Positions 48,387 to 58,499 of a stretch of DNA of 64,000 bases are shown one piece after another; the first letter of the stretch is position 1; each line of letters opens with the position of its first letter. Position numbers and translations under genes: made by a program. The stretch covers positions 29,266,655-29,330,654 of the forward strand of contig CM067065.1 in the NCBI GenBank assembly GCA_033980235.1. The letters are read 5' to 3'. The notes beneath the pieces were generated by a model. The model was not told the DNA's origin. It made no database searches and saw only the letters and a list, made by a program, of their open reading frames with translations. Source of the stretch: Diadema setosum (Eukaryota; Echinodermata; Echinoidea; Diadematoida; Diadematidae).

Positions 48387-49105
48387 TATGACCCTGCACC
48401 TAAAAAAAAAAAACACAAAAAAGTCACCAGACATAGATTTTTAGTTAAGACCATATTCTGAAAGAGCAGACTTTAAGCTTTAAAATGACGGTATAACTCA
48501 AATCAAAATGGACTCTCCTAACCTATCTAAATATTGGAAAGAAAGCACAAACTCAGGAAAAGTGTGAACTGAGAAAAGAGGCTCTGAAGTACAATGTCTA
48601 TTCTAGCGCTTAATCTTTACCAAACCGTGCTGGCTGTGCGATGAATGGAACCAAAAAAAAAAAAAAAAAAACCAGGAAGTAAACCACCAGAGTAACAACA
48701 ATGAAGGGATTATCAGATTAAACTGAAATTGAGCATGCCTCATTAACACATTATGTCCATAATTAATGCCAACTTTCAAAGCAGTAACACTATCCTTTCA
48801 AAAGTTATTAGAGTTGAAAGTGAAGAGTGTGGACAAGGTTGTTCAGAAATGAAAAAAAAAAGGATTCTAAAGATACACCTAATCACACTGTTCTACCAAA
48901 AATGTTCGAGATAAACTGATAAAAAACACATTTTCCTGCCCGTTTTATGATAACAAATTTTAGCATAATGTAAAAGAAGACCCGTTCTCTCAGAAAATAT
49001 GAAAAAGTCAAGTTCGGCTAGGTTGATCCATTTCACTTATTTTCAGTCCTCACGCAAAATCAGTGTGTGCGACTTTATGTTCGTTTTGAGGTGCACGGTC
49101 ACATA
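48387..49105 (+). mobile_element. 685-bp TIR element, copy 4
   Basis: Near-complete. The left end is TATGACCCTGCACC (slightly decayed) and the right end GAGGTGCACGGTCACATA. Internal landmarks are conserved. It is inserted into the third unit of the tandem array. Confidence 0.85.
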
Positions 49106-49741
49106 TATATCATGCCGAAATGTTGAATTGACAAAATTGTATTTCATGCCATGCACAACACAGCACAGCACTCACCTCAGCACAATATTACAGCAAAAAT
49201 TATCTCTTGAAAACAAATTAAATTATAGTTATTTTGTGTTTTCGCCTCTATTAGCTTTTACCTAACAAATTAATGCGATGTTTTAGAATGTATTGTTGAT
49301 TCCATTGTCTAGACACCTCCTTTATACAGTTATGTTCGAATTTTGCCCCGAGGCCTCGATCCAATCAAGAATCTGCTTATGATCGCGGGTTCCTGTTTTT
49401 CTGTTATTACAATACATTGCACTGTCTAAAATAATCACATCGGCAAGAGTTGTCAACATTCAAACTTAGCAATTTAGAATTCAGATCATTTGTAAAGGAT
49501 ACTATTCGAGCAAACATGAAGGCCAACTTCTAGATCATAGGCCTATGTTGATACTCTATAGTTTGGAACTGGACGGGTTTTTATGTATTTACTTATGTTA
49601 CACAAAACTGACAGAAGCTGGTAGACTGAGTTAATGTCTGTCTGAAATATCTTAGTAATATTTGTGAATTGTAAATTTCAACTTTACATGCACTGCCTAA
49701 TAAAATAATTTATTATTTGCTTCCCTTGTATTACTTCCTTT

Positions 49742-49747
49742 TTTATT
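49742..49747 (-). terminator. AATAAA 8 nt after the receptor stop
   Basis: On the minus strand TGA is followed by eight nucleotides and then AATAAA. A second AATAAA lies at 49709-49714. Either implies a very short 3' UTR. Confidence 0.5.
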
Positions 49748-49755
49748 TGAGATTT

Positions 49756-50808
49756 TCATGAAGTTCTATCCAGAGGATCCTTTTCCTTTTCTTCTCCAGA
49801 TTCCTCTGAATCATTATTACCTCCGTGGTTGTTTTGAGGATTGGGACAAGTAGAGCAGTTGCAAAAGTTGTATTTGTGAATGACAAACACTGCTGTTTCC
49901 AACACAATCAACAACAAAGGAGAGAAAACCGCAGACATGACAATCGATTTGATACATTCAGTTCCATGCTCACGCAAAACCCCAGTTTCTTCACTTGTAG
50001 ATGAACTTATATGTTCGGTAGGAGTGGTAGGGGATGTTGCGATTTCCGTTTGATGGCTGTCTCTTGCCCTCCACGTGGATGTGACACCCAAGGCTGTAGT
50101 CGATCCTCCAACCTGCTTTGATCCTTTCTGTGCTTCGTAAAATGACTCATTGCAGCTCTCATAAGACAAGCTGTCTTCAGTGGATGAACAGCACCACAAG
50201 CTGATATCTGATCTCACTGCCATTAGCTGAGTAATGTGAGTACCATTATCAATCTTTTCTTCTAAATAGATGACCATAGTGGTGTCTTGGAAACAAAAAA
50301 TGGAAACGCTGGGGCTATTGCCTCTCGTACACGCACAAAAGATCTCTTTCCAAAACTTATTGTTGGTGATATTGTAAAGCTTGTAGATGGAAAATGTGCA
50401 TGACGGAATACCGGCAGGAACGGTAGGAATGTCCACATCGAGTCGGTAAACCCTTCTTTCCCCGGTTGGTTCATTTCCCTTGTAAATATCGCATATGTAT
50501 GATCCTTTATCAGAATCTGTCACGTTGTCAATGATAAAATTCAGAGTTATATATCCTTCCCGTGCCATGTTGTCTCTTTGCGCTGAATATCGAGATGTGC
50601 TATTTCCACGACGAATAATGGTGCCATTTTTGTAGAGCGGTTGGTGCAGTGAGCGATAGAGAACAAAATATACGTTTGAGGCATTTGCGGTTTCGCAGGG
50701 TAATTCAACACGTTCTCCCTCTTTCGCACGGCACCTCCCCTCAGTGCAATAACCATTCACGTTGTTTAAAAACAGAATCAACAAACCAGCCCTCGGGAGG
50801 AGTGTCAT
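49756..50808 (-). CDS. intronless V-type Ig receptor with cysteine-rich second domain
   Basis: 350 residues in one exon, with ATG at 50806-50808. A signal peptide (residues 1-19) is followed by a V-like Ig domain: C38, no canonical Trp in the usual place (VYFVLYRS), and DSDKGSYIC ending at C106, the conserved DxGxYxC signature. A second module has cysteines at 137, 158, 160, 172, 206, 207 and 219. The same order and near-identical spacing occur in the 52458-53321 protein. A Ser/Thr-rich stalk (about 230-280) leads to a membrane span (about 287-310) containing a buried Glu304. The ~40-residue tail has CNCSTC and an acidic stretch but no SH2-type tyrosine motif. Seven extracellular N-glycosylation sites are present. 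It is likely a surface receptor that signals through a partner, if at all. A TATATATA word lies only about 25 nt upstream of the ATG. Confidence 0.85.
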   Translation of the reverse strand: MTLLPRAGLLILFLNNVNGYCTEGRCRAKEGERVELPCETANASNVYFVLYRSLHQPLYKNGTIIRRGNSTSRYSAQRDNMAREGYITLNFIIDNVTDSDKGSYICDIYKGNEPTGERRVYRLDVDIPTVPAGIPSCTFSIYKLYNITNNKFWKEIFCACTRGNSPSVSIFCFQDTTMVIYLEEKIDNGTHITQLMAVRSDISLWCCSSTEDSLSYESCNESFYEAQKGSKQVGGSTTALGVTSTWRARDSHQTEIATSPTTPTEHISSSTSEETGVLREHGTECIKSIVMSAVFSPLLLIVLETAVFVIHKYNFCNCSTCPNPQNNHGGNNDSEESGEEKEKDPLDRTS

Positions 50809-51209
50809 CTTTGATTTTTTATATTACACATCATATATATACATGTAGTAGTGAGCTATAGTAGTGAACTATAGTGACTCCAGCATGGATAACCATGGCT
50901 ACGGCCATTCTGTGCACATGCACATCAAAGATCTTCGCTAACAGTGCTTTAATGTATGTTTTATGAAGTCAAGCCTAGACCATAGAGTACTTATTGAAAG
51001 AGATATGAGCATTCCAGTGCCATTGCTGTCCAGACGTAAGAGTTCTGTCCTAATGTCAATTGGTGGGACCGTTGATTGATTAGCTCCTGATATCGTGCGA
51101 CTGTTCTGTTAAAAAAAAAAACACACACACACACGCATACAATATAATGTTAGCATTAATTACACCGATTATAATAATGAAAAGATTGAAGCCCCCTACA
51201 CATATAAGT

Positions 51210-51257
51210 TAGATATATATATATATATATATATATAGATAGATATAGATATATATA
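51210..51257. repeat. (TA)n/(GATA)n microsatellite
   Basis: A TATATA run merging into AGATAGATATAGATATAT. Confidence 0.85.
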
Positions 51258-51801
51258 AGAAGGAAGAGGGTGTGATGGCTTCTAAAGGGGTATGTTACAT
51301 ATTGATCGCATCCGAGTTAATAGAAGCAAAAGTAACCAATTATGATATATGACTATATGATAAAACAAAAGCAACACTTACACATTACTTCAAAAACCAA
51401 TTGTTTCACACCCTACTGACTTTTATAAATATTGACAAGCAACCATTTTATCTGTATTGTGTCCTCACGCATGCGTCACACCGCAGATCACTCCCATTGC
51501 GACCAAAAAAAAAAATGGTCTATAGTTACGAAATACATCACAGGTCGGTAAAAGTGATGTCATTTCAATTAGGGGGTTGCAATTTTGCTTTGTGTAGAAC
51601 TCGTTAATTCAGTTTATATGGGCTGTATTCCTCGAGTACGAGCAAATAATAATCTGAAAGTGGAAAATGGGTCACAGATCTAGACAGTAGTTTGAACTAG
51701 TTCACACTACAGTTTTAGAAAACTCAGATTTCATTTCAAACAGATTTATGATTACAACAATATAACAGGAATAACAGATTGATATGATCTCTTGTCTATT
51801 T

Positions 51802-52047
51802 GAAAAGTTTGTTCGCAAAAACCGATAAGTCCATAATTCCCATATAGAGATATTTGCGATTAAAGGTCAAGGAAAATAAAGAGAATAATTAAAAAAAATT
51901 GTATCTTTTAACCATAACTTCAAAAATGTACCTTTATAATGTAGTGACCAATACATCATTAAAAAGGTATTATTTTGTACTTTATGACAGAGACCTTCTT
52001 CAAAATCTCTTAAAATAGACTTATCGGTTTTTGCGAACAAACTCTTC
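51802..52047 (+). mobile_element. 247-bp-class MITE (family M), copy 3
   Basis: Inverted ends GAAAAGTTTGTTCGCAAAAA and, from the right, GAAGAGTTTGTTCGCAAAAA. ATTT lies on both sides (51798-51801 and 52048-52051). It is 246 bp long, sits between the two short receptors, and does not interrupt either gene. Confidence 0.9.
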
Positions 52048-52457
52048 ATTTAGTGGCAATAGTAAATATTAATCCCACCCCTTAAACTGCAATTTCTCAT
52101 AAGACAAATTTGACACTATATGGCATAGACAAACTGTTATCAACAATACACATTACCTCAAATACTTGACCACGCACACTTTTTTCAGGGCGACGAAGTA
52201 ATAGAAGTCTTTTGGCTGTAGGCAGTAAACGAAGGAAAGATAACTCAGAGCGGCTATCAGGTGCGTTAATCGGACAGTTTCACTGTGCACTTTTCCTTCC
52301 AGAATCACTCATAGTAGGACATAATGGAATTCTCACAGATTTACCTCGACCAGGATCCTGAGTACTCGGTGTTAATGCGGAATTCACTTGTTCTCAACGA
52401 ATTTAAACATACACGAAGTCAAATTATGATGTATCACACGACTATGATCTACTGAGA

Positions 52458-53321
52458 TCAATAGAATGGTTCCTGAGAAGCTAAGAACACACCGACAGCA
52501 ATGAAACAAAGCAGAAGATATTTGCCTTTAGGGAATTCGGCTGAGTTGAATGTGTTTGGAGTTCCGTCGAAGGACGCTGGAGTAATCTGTTCGTTTCTTT
52601 GTGCCGTATATGAGAGACTAGAATCTGTTGCACTTTTTTCATCTGCCAAGTTGTATTGCGCCGATGTTTCAGGGAATATTTTCATTGATTCTTTGCATTC
52701 CTTTCTTTGTTTGTACTTGATATCATTTAAAGAGCAGCAACCAATCTTTACTTTCTTCGGGAGCCAAAATGTTGTTGTGATTGAATCATTGCTCCAGCTT
52801 TCCCTGAGAGGGAAATACACTGTCTTGTGTGAGTAACAGGCGATGTATCCCGCTGGATTCCCCACTGTTGCAGAGCACTGGCATTCACTGTATGTTGATT
52901 CGCGGTAAGAGGTGTCTGTCCAGTTACACTTAGCTGGTCCTGGTGGAAACTGAACGTCTACTCTATAGGTTTGTGACGACGTTGGTTTCGGATTTGACTC
53001 GCACCAAAAGGAGCAATTGTAAACCCCCTTGTGGTCCAGGGATGTTGGAACGAATTCGAGCGTGAGTTGTAATGAATCAGGATTTTTCAGACACCTGATG
53101 AATCGATGACTCGAAATAGCTTCTCGATCTTCTTCCTTTTCTATGAACCCTTCGTGTATTTTGACATCGCCGTGGTGCAGTACGTAATGCAGTCTGTCAC
53201 ATGACGTCTTGTAGGTAAACTGAATGTCCTCAGACTGGCCTAATCGTAGCTTCACGTCAGATGATGCCGTTGCCCCCCTTAAAGCACAGATGCTAAGCAA
53301 CAGGACTAACTCGGCGAACAT
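52458..53321 (-). CDS. intronless divergent V-type Ig protein, membrane- or GPI-anchored
   Basis: 287 residues in one exon, with ATG at 53319-53321. A signal peptide (residues 1-19) is followed by a divergent V-like domain ending DHKGVYNC (C103). The first canonical Ig cysteine is not where expected, and C41, C77 and C107 may form alternative bonds. The second module carries C132, C147, C149, C162, C195, C196 and C209, matching the pattern in the 49756-50808 protein. N-glycosylation sites are N102, N133 and N178. After a Ser/Thr-rich stalk the protein ends in a hydrophobic stretch (YLLLCFIAVGVFLA) with only a few residues beyond. That fits either a minimal-tail membrane anchor or GPI attachment. 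It has no signalling motif. It is a paralogue, not an allele, of its neighbour 1.6 kb away. Its ligand is unknown. Confidence 0.8.
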   Translation of the reverse strand: MFAELVLLLSICALRGATASSDVKLRLGQSEDIQFTYKTSCDRLHYVLHHGDVKIHEGFIEKEEDREAISSHRFIRCLKNPDSLQLTLEFVPTSLDHKGVYNCSFWCESNPKPTSSQTYRVDVQFPPGPAKCNWTDTSYRESTYSECQCSATVGNPAGYIACYSHKTVYFPLRESWSNDSITTTFWLPKKVKIGCCSLNDIKYKQRKECKESMKIFPETSAQYNLADEKSATDSSLSYTAQRNEQITPASFDGTPNTFNSAEFPKGKYLLLCFIAVGVFLASQEPFY

Positions 53322-53439
53322 TTTTATGACCTTTTCATCAGTGTTATTTCAGGAACTGGTTCACATGCCTCGTCGGTAGCTTTACGCCTACGTGTAAAAA
53401 AAAAGCAAAATAATACTGTTGTTGTTATTTCGACGACTC

Positions 53440-54245
53440 TAATTTCCTAAATTTTATAAATGAGAATAAAGAAAGAGAGAGAGAGAAGCGAATACATAGA
53501 CAGCCTACTTTCTTTATACGCTTCAGATAAGAAGAGAAACAAACAAACAACATATTCTTAGGAAGAAACTGATTATTTCCTAAACAACCTGACCAAGAAT
53601 ATAACAAGCTCAAACGATACATTTCATAACACCTGTTAAATACGTGTAATTAAAAAGAGGTAGCTAAATTCACAATATACTGCTAGAAGCTATTATGAAT
53701 GGCCCTTAAAGTTATTCTCAAGTTTAGTTTTTAGTATTTAGTTTGATTCCAGATTTTAATGTAGAAGACAACCATTTTTCACCGTTTACTCCATGAGAGG
53801 GCGTAAGTGAAGGAAATAATTGTTTTGACTTCAACACTTAGATGGATACTAGTAAAAAATCTTTAAATGAGTTTTTTTCATTCTTATTTAGTCAGACAAT
53901 CCAGTAACAAAACAGGATTGCAGGCGTATTACAATCTTCAGCATAAATCCAGATCAAAAGCCTTGAAAATAAAAGTACCTTGCCATAACGAAAAGAAACA
54001 ACCAACACATAAAGAGCGAGATATGAATTCAAATATTTAGGAGCATTATTAGCATATTAAGAGGCTTGTATTTTTACCGTGTGAGAAATATTGCTAGTTG
54101 TTGATTAACACACTTTTTGCTTTCGCCATTACACGTATAGAAAAAAAGGCGATTTATTACACTGAAGTCTTTGTGCAAACACTTTCTTAGTACAGACATT
54201 TCTTTCATTGTATGATGTGCTAGACTTAAAGATATGTTTGTACAT
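53440..54245. other. non-coding interval
   Basis: No gene is recognised. The sequence is AT-rich with an imperfect (GA)n at about 53470-53487. Confidence 0.5.
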
Positions 54246-54362
54246 CTATAATTTAAATATTTTGTGTGACACGCCTATCGACAACATGAAGTGAATATAG
54301 TGATATAGTGCAGACACCTCATAGGTGCAAACAAATTTCAGATGTAGATTATACGTACTTGC

Positions 54363-54520
54363 CATTGCACAACTCTTATGCCCGTATCCATGCCGGTGAT
54401 CATCATTTTTAGCAGAATTGGCTTTCGAATCTATCGCCGAGCAGCACAGGGGCACGGTAGCATACCATAATGACAGACGTTGCAGGGAGCTGCTGAAATT
54501 ATATCCCAATACTCTAATTA
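54363..54520 (-). other. exon-like segment ending at a GC-type donor
   Basis: A minus-strand open frame (…YGHKSCAM) ends at ATG|GCAAGTACGT. This lines up with the segment at 57918-57965, where the same position reads ATG|GTGAGTATGT. GCAAGT is the usual form of a GC-AG intron donor. The product is not recognised. It could be a repeat that happens to carry a donor-like site. Confidence 0.3.
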
Positions 54521-55467
54521 TGTCATATCAGTGAGCAAATAGGGAGTGAGATGATGAAAAATCTATAAAGCATCGTTGTTGCTAAAAATATTGTGCTCTG
54601 GCGGCCATGGTTACGTATTGACAGTTAACAAGTGTATATAATAATTAATGCAAACACCTGTTAAGTGGGTAGGAGCTGGCAGGGGATGTGTGCTTTTCAA
54701 TAGAACCTCACTTCTACTTGGTTCCGCTCACCTGCTTCTAGTGCAACTCCAGGGGCATTGCTTATTAAAACATCATTTCTAATTATAATCCAAATCATAC
54801 AGATGATGAGTTGCACTAATGATGGTGATATACGTTTTTCCAAAGGTTCGTTGATCCGAAAATAAGCTCACCTTGATTATTCCAAAGGTTTGTTTACCCA
54901 AAAATAGAATAAGGGCTCTTATTCTACTGGTTGGTTAATCCGAAAACGCAATTCAATCTTCGTTAATAAATGGCTCGTCATGATGATGGTGATGATGATG
55001 ATGATAAAGAAAATGGAAAGGGTGTCATACGGAGGAGGAAGGTAGAATACTTATGTTTCCTTTTTTTTTTCTTTTGACAATAACCATTACAGGTTACGAC
55101 TTTAAATACACATCAGCCCAGGCAGCAAGTTTCTTGTGTTGTTGTTGTTTTTTTTCTGTTTCTGTTTCTGTTTTTAGTGAAAAGAACGTTTTTAATGCTT
55201 ATCTGTATCCCATATGCCGTAGGTCAATATGTTAGTATATCTTAATTTATTGTTATTCTTTGTACCATATTCCACATAACACACTTTTATATGCGATTTG
55301 TACTTCCAGATAGAAGCACAGCACAAGTGAGCAAAGATGAATGAGACGTAACAGTTTTTGGTGTACAATGCATTAATGAAAAATGACTCGATGTGTATTG
55401 AATCTGTTCAAATCAAGTATATTTGTGTTCAAGTATTGCCAAAAATTGAACAATGATTACATATTAA

Positions 55468-55834
55468 AGGGATCGTATAGTTTTGGTTGAGACGTAACAT
55501 TTGTTTGTAACCTTTTTTTTTATGAGGTAATGATAAACTTCTTATGGGATGCAAAAGAACATGTGAGTTCAAGAGTAGTTCAACGTTTATTAGATAAAAT
55601 GGGTTTTGAAATGGCTGCGATATCCAAAACAGAGCGACGGTACTGGAAGATGGGACCCATATTTTATAATGATCGCTTTATCGTACAGCCATTCCAAAAC
55701 CAATTTTCATCAAGTAAATTTAGAATTTCTCTTAGGATGATACGGTCTGTATTATTGCATAAGTCTTTTTCTTGGTCACTCTAGCAAAAAGTTAAAAGCC
55801 CAATTCTCCTCTCCACCAATACGATACCATCCCT
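55468..55834. mobile_element. MITE flanked by TTAA (family T), copy 2
   Basis: Left flank TTAA (55464-55467), right flank mutated to TTGA. Inverted ends are AGGGATCGTATAGTTTTGGT and, from the right, AGGGATGGTATCGTATTGGT. The interior is partly palindromic (AAAATGGGTTTTGAAATGGC against CAGCCATTCCAAAACC). It is related to 18624-19031. Confidence 0.8.
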
Positions 55835-56630
55835 TTGAGCATATTGCTTAAGTAAATTGCACATTTTTGACCGTTGATATCGTACTTCCCTTTCATGTTT
55901 TTAATTTATAGGAAAAGCAAGTGTGACCTCAGCATATATCATGCTTTCATTACTGTCCAATGCCAATGTCCTAAGTTCCCAAGAAGCAAAGCGATAAATT
56001 ATGAGATTGGCTTACTAATGCGTTAAATCATTCAGCTCAACTAATTTTGAATGTCGTTACTTCCAGTCTGGGGTACCCTTTCTCATTTGTGTTGAAGAAA
56101 AAGCAACATCGAAAATAACAAACTTTAGTAATTCGTTGTAGTATCTAACCGTATGTGCAATAAAAAAAAAGTAATACTGCAGTGAATACTCTTTTATATG
56201 GACCTTAAAAGGTTCCTGTCCTGTAGGTTTCAGGTGTTATAGAAAACAATTTGGAACGTGTATACCGTGAGAGTGCGCAACTGAAAGAAGCGGCTGCTTT
56301 CCATTGCAAAACTTTGAAGGACAATAGTCTTGAAAATGGGTTATTTTCATTCTTAACTAGTAATTCAACCAGTAACAAGAACACATTTCTCCATTCATTA
56401 CAACTTAGAACATCAATCGAAATGACTCGAAGAATACACATATCACGAAACATGTCACGAATAAATAGCGAGATGTGAATTTACAAATGATGAAGCACAT
56501 TAATAAATACACGTTCTAATTAATTATCACCTCTTTTTACTTATCATTTCAAACGCCCAACACTCCCCCCCCCCCCAATAAAAAAAAACAGAAACAAAAA
56601 AAAAATCTAAGAAGATGCATGTGATATTTA
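55835..56630. other. non-coding interval
   Basis: No gene is recognised. A C-run occurs at about 56566-56576. Confidence 0.5.
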
Positions 56631-57326
56631 TATTTGACCCTGCACCTCAAAACAAACAAAAAGTCGCCAGACATGTTTTAGTTTTTTAGACAGAATTTTT
56701 AGTTAAGACCATATTCTGAAAGAGCAGATTTTAAGCTTTAAAATGATGTATAACTCAAATCAAATGGTTTCTCTCAACCTATCTAAATATTGGAAAGAAA
56801 GCACAAACTCAGGAAAAGTGTGAACTGAGAAAAGAGGCTCTGGAGTACAGTGTCTATTCAAGCGCTTAATATTTACCAAACCGTGCTGGCTGTGCGATGA
56901 ATGGGACAAAAACAGGAAGTAAACCACCAGAGTAACAACAATGAAGGGATTATTAGATTAAACTGAAATTTTACATGCCTCATTAACACATTCTGTCTAT
57001 AAATTATGCCAACTTTCAAAGCAGTAGCACTATCCTTTCAAAAGTTATTAGAGTTGAAAGTGAAGAGTGTGGACAAGGTTTTTCAGAAATTAAAAAGGGA
57101 TTCTAAAGACACACCTAATCACACTATTCTACCAAGAAATTCGAGATAAACTGCTAAAAAAAAACCACTTTGCTGCCTGTTTTATGATACCAAATTTTAG
57201 CATAATGTAAAAGAAGACCCGCTCTTTCAAAAAATGTGAAAAAGTCAAGTTCGGCTATGTTGACCCATTTCACTTGTTTTCAGTCCTCACGCAAAATCAG
57301 TGTGTGCGACTTTATGTTCGTTTTGA
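56631..57326 (+). mobile_element. 685-bp TIR element, copy 5
   Basis: Body complete and both ends slightly decayed: left TTTGACCCTGCACCTCAAAA, right GCGACTTTATGTTCGTTTTG with the last ~18 bp missing. Confidence 0.85.
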
Positions 57327-57810
57327 ATCGAAAAAAAAAATAGAAAAAAATCACTTGATTCTCAGAAAGCTTATCAGTTCAATTCTTTGAAAAGTTTGAA
57401 AAGTAACAGTATTCAGAATTATTACAAATTGAGCCACTTTTGTGGTAACTATATGGGCTACAGCAATTTCATCTGGGTTAATGATATGTACTTTTATGTA
57501 CTTTACAGCAATCTGACATGAATCTATGCTATCATTTTTGCGTACTTCACGTAGTTACTATCGATACGTTACAGACTTTATACGGCAACAAACATATACG
57601 CTGTTTTCCATCGTTATGATTATTTACTATTTTTGTTGCCATGGCAAAGTGCATTGTTTCTTTTATGACATCTTTCGCGCATATACTTAATATTGTATTT
57701 GAAAAAAGAAAGATGTCTTTATCAGACGAATGAAAGACAAATAGAAAAATTGTACCACTTTGGAGTATGTTCCCTTTTCTTTTATTTTCTGATGATGGAA
57801 ATTAAATAAT

Positions 57811-57884
57811 GAATTGAATTGAATTGAATTGAATTGAATTGAATTGAATTGAATTGAATTGAATTGAATTGAATTGAATTGAAT
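57811..57884. repeat. (GAATT)n pentanucleotide microsatellite
   Basis: About 15 uninterrupted copies of GAATT, so pure that it is likely length-variable. Confidence 0.95.
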
Positions 57885-57917
57885 AAAACCGTACAGATTT
57901 AGATTATACATACTCAC

Positions 57918-57965
57918 CATTGGCCAACTTGTAAAACCACGATAAGCGTATCCAATGTACTTCAT
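57918..57965 (-). other. exon-like segment ending at a GT donor
   Basis: ATG at 57963-57965 (minus) opens MKYIGYAYRGFTSWPM and the frame runs to ATG|GTGAGTATG, a strong donor. Upstream sequence (58000-58170) is open in another frame and shares GTAGCCATGGAGACAAC-like words with 62700-62760. No protein family can be named. Confidence 0.3.
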
Positions 57966-58432
57966 TTTAAAGAAAAGCGACGCGAGATGCAACTTTCGAG
58001 TAGCAAGGTTGCATTCACAATGACACGCTCAGCGCCGCTACCATTTCCATGGATAACAAAGACAATAAACGGGTATTCGTCAATTGTTATGGTCTGTTGT
58101 GCGATGCTGTTGTCTCCATGGCTACAAATTGACAACTGCAGTACACAAGTGACGATAGAAATGCAAAAACTTGTAAAATAGCCATAGTTCCCTGGGAAGA
58201 GCCCCGGAGAGTGGATGCTTAACCTATATAATTACAATCGATTAATTTGTCACCGTGTTATTTGTCTCTCTGCCAACGAGGGTATCATAGTTTATTGCCC
58301 ATCCTTCTTCCGTATCAAATTGAAATCCAATATCAGAAAGTCCCAACCTAATGACGTCGTTGACTGAAATGTGGGAAGTTTCATCTTATACCAATGAATG
58401 AATTGATACCTATGATAAAGAAGAAAATACGT

Positions 58433-58492
58433 GCTATACTATACTATACTTTACTATACTATACTATACTATACTACACTATACTATAGAAA
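58433..58492. repeat. (ACTAT)n microsatellite
   Basis: About ten ACTAT units with a few substitutions. Confidence 0.9.
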
Positions 58493-58499
58493 TGTCATA

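Larger units (their letters stand above)
46314..49345. repeat. tandem array of three ~0.5-kb units, twice interrupted
   Basis: Unit a runs 46314-46826. Unit b runs 46827-46856 plus 47806-48246. Unit c, more diverged, runs about 48247-48386 plus 49106-49345. Landmarks are GGATGTGGGAAGTTTGCCCT with GCACAGCACAGCAC, the TTTCCCCTTTATT word and TATAGGTATA at the unit end. Unit b is interrupted by an LTR and unit c by a TIR element. Confidence 0.85.

Noticed and set aside
54246..58180. Serine-protease-like reading of the exon-like segments at 54.4 and 57.9-58.2 kb
   Set aside because: A few residues resemble a trypsin fold, but no catalytic His, Asp or Ser motif is present and the frame changes within the 58 kb copy. 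The resemblance was too weak to claim.
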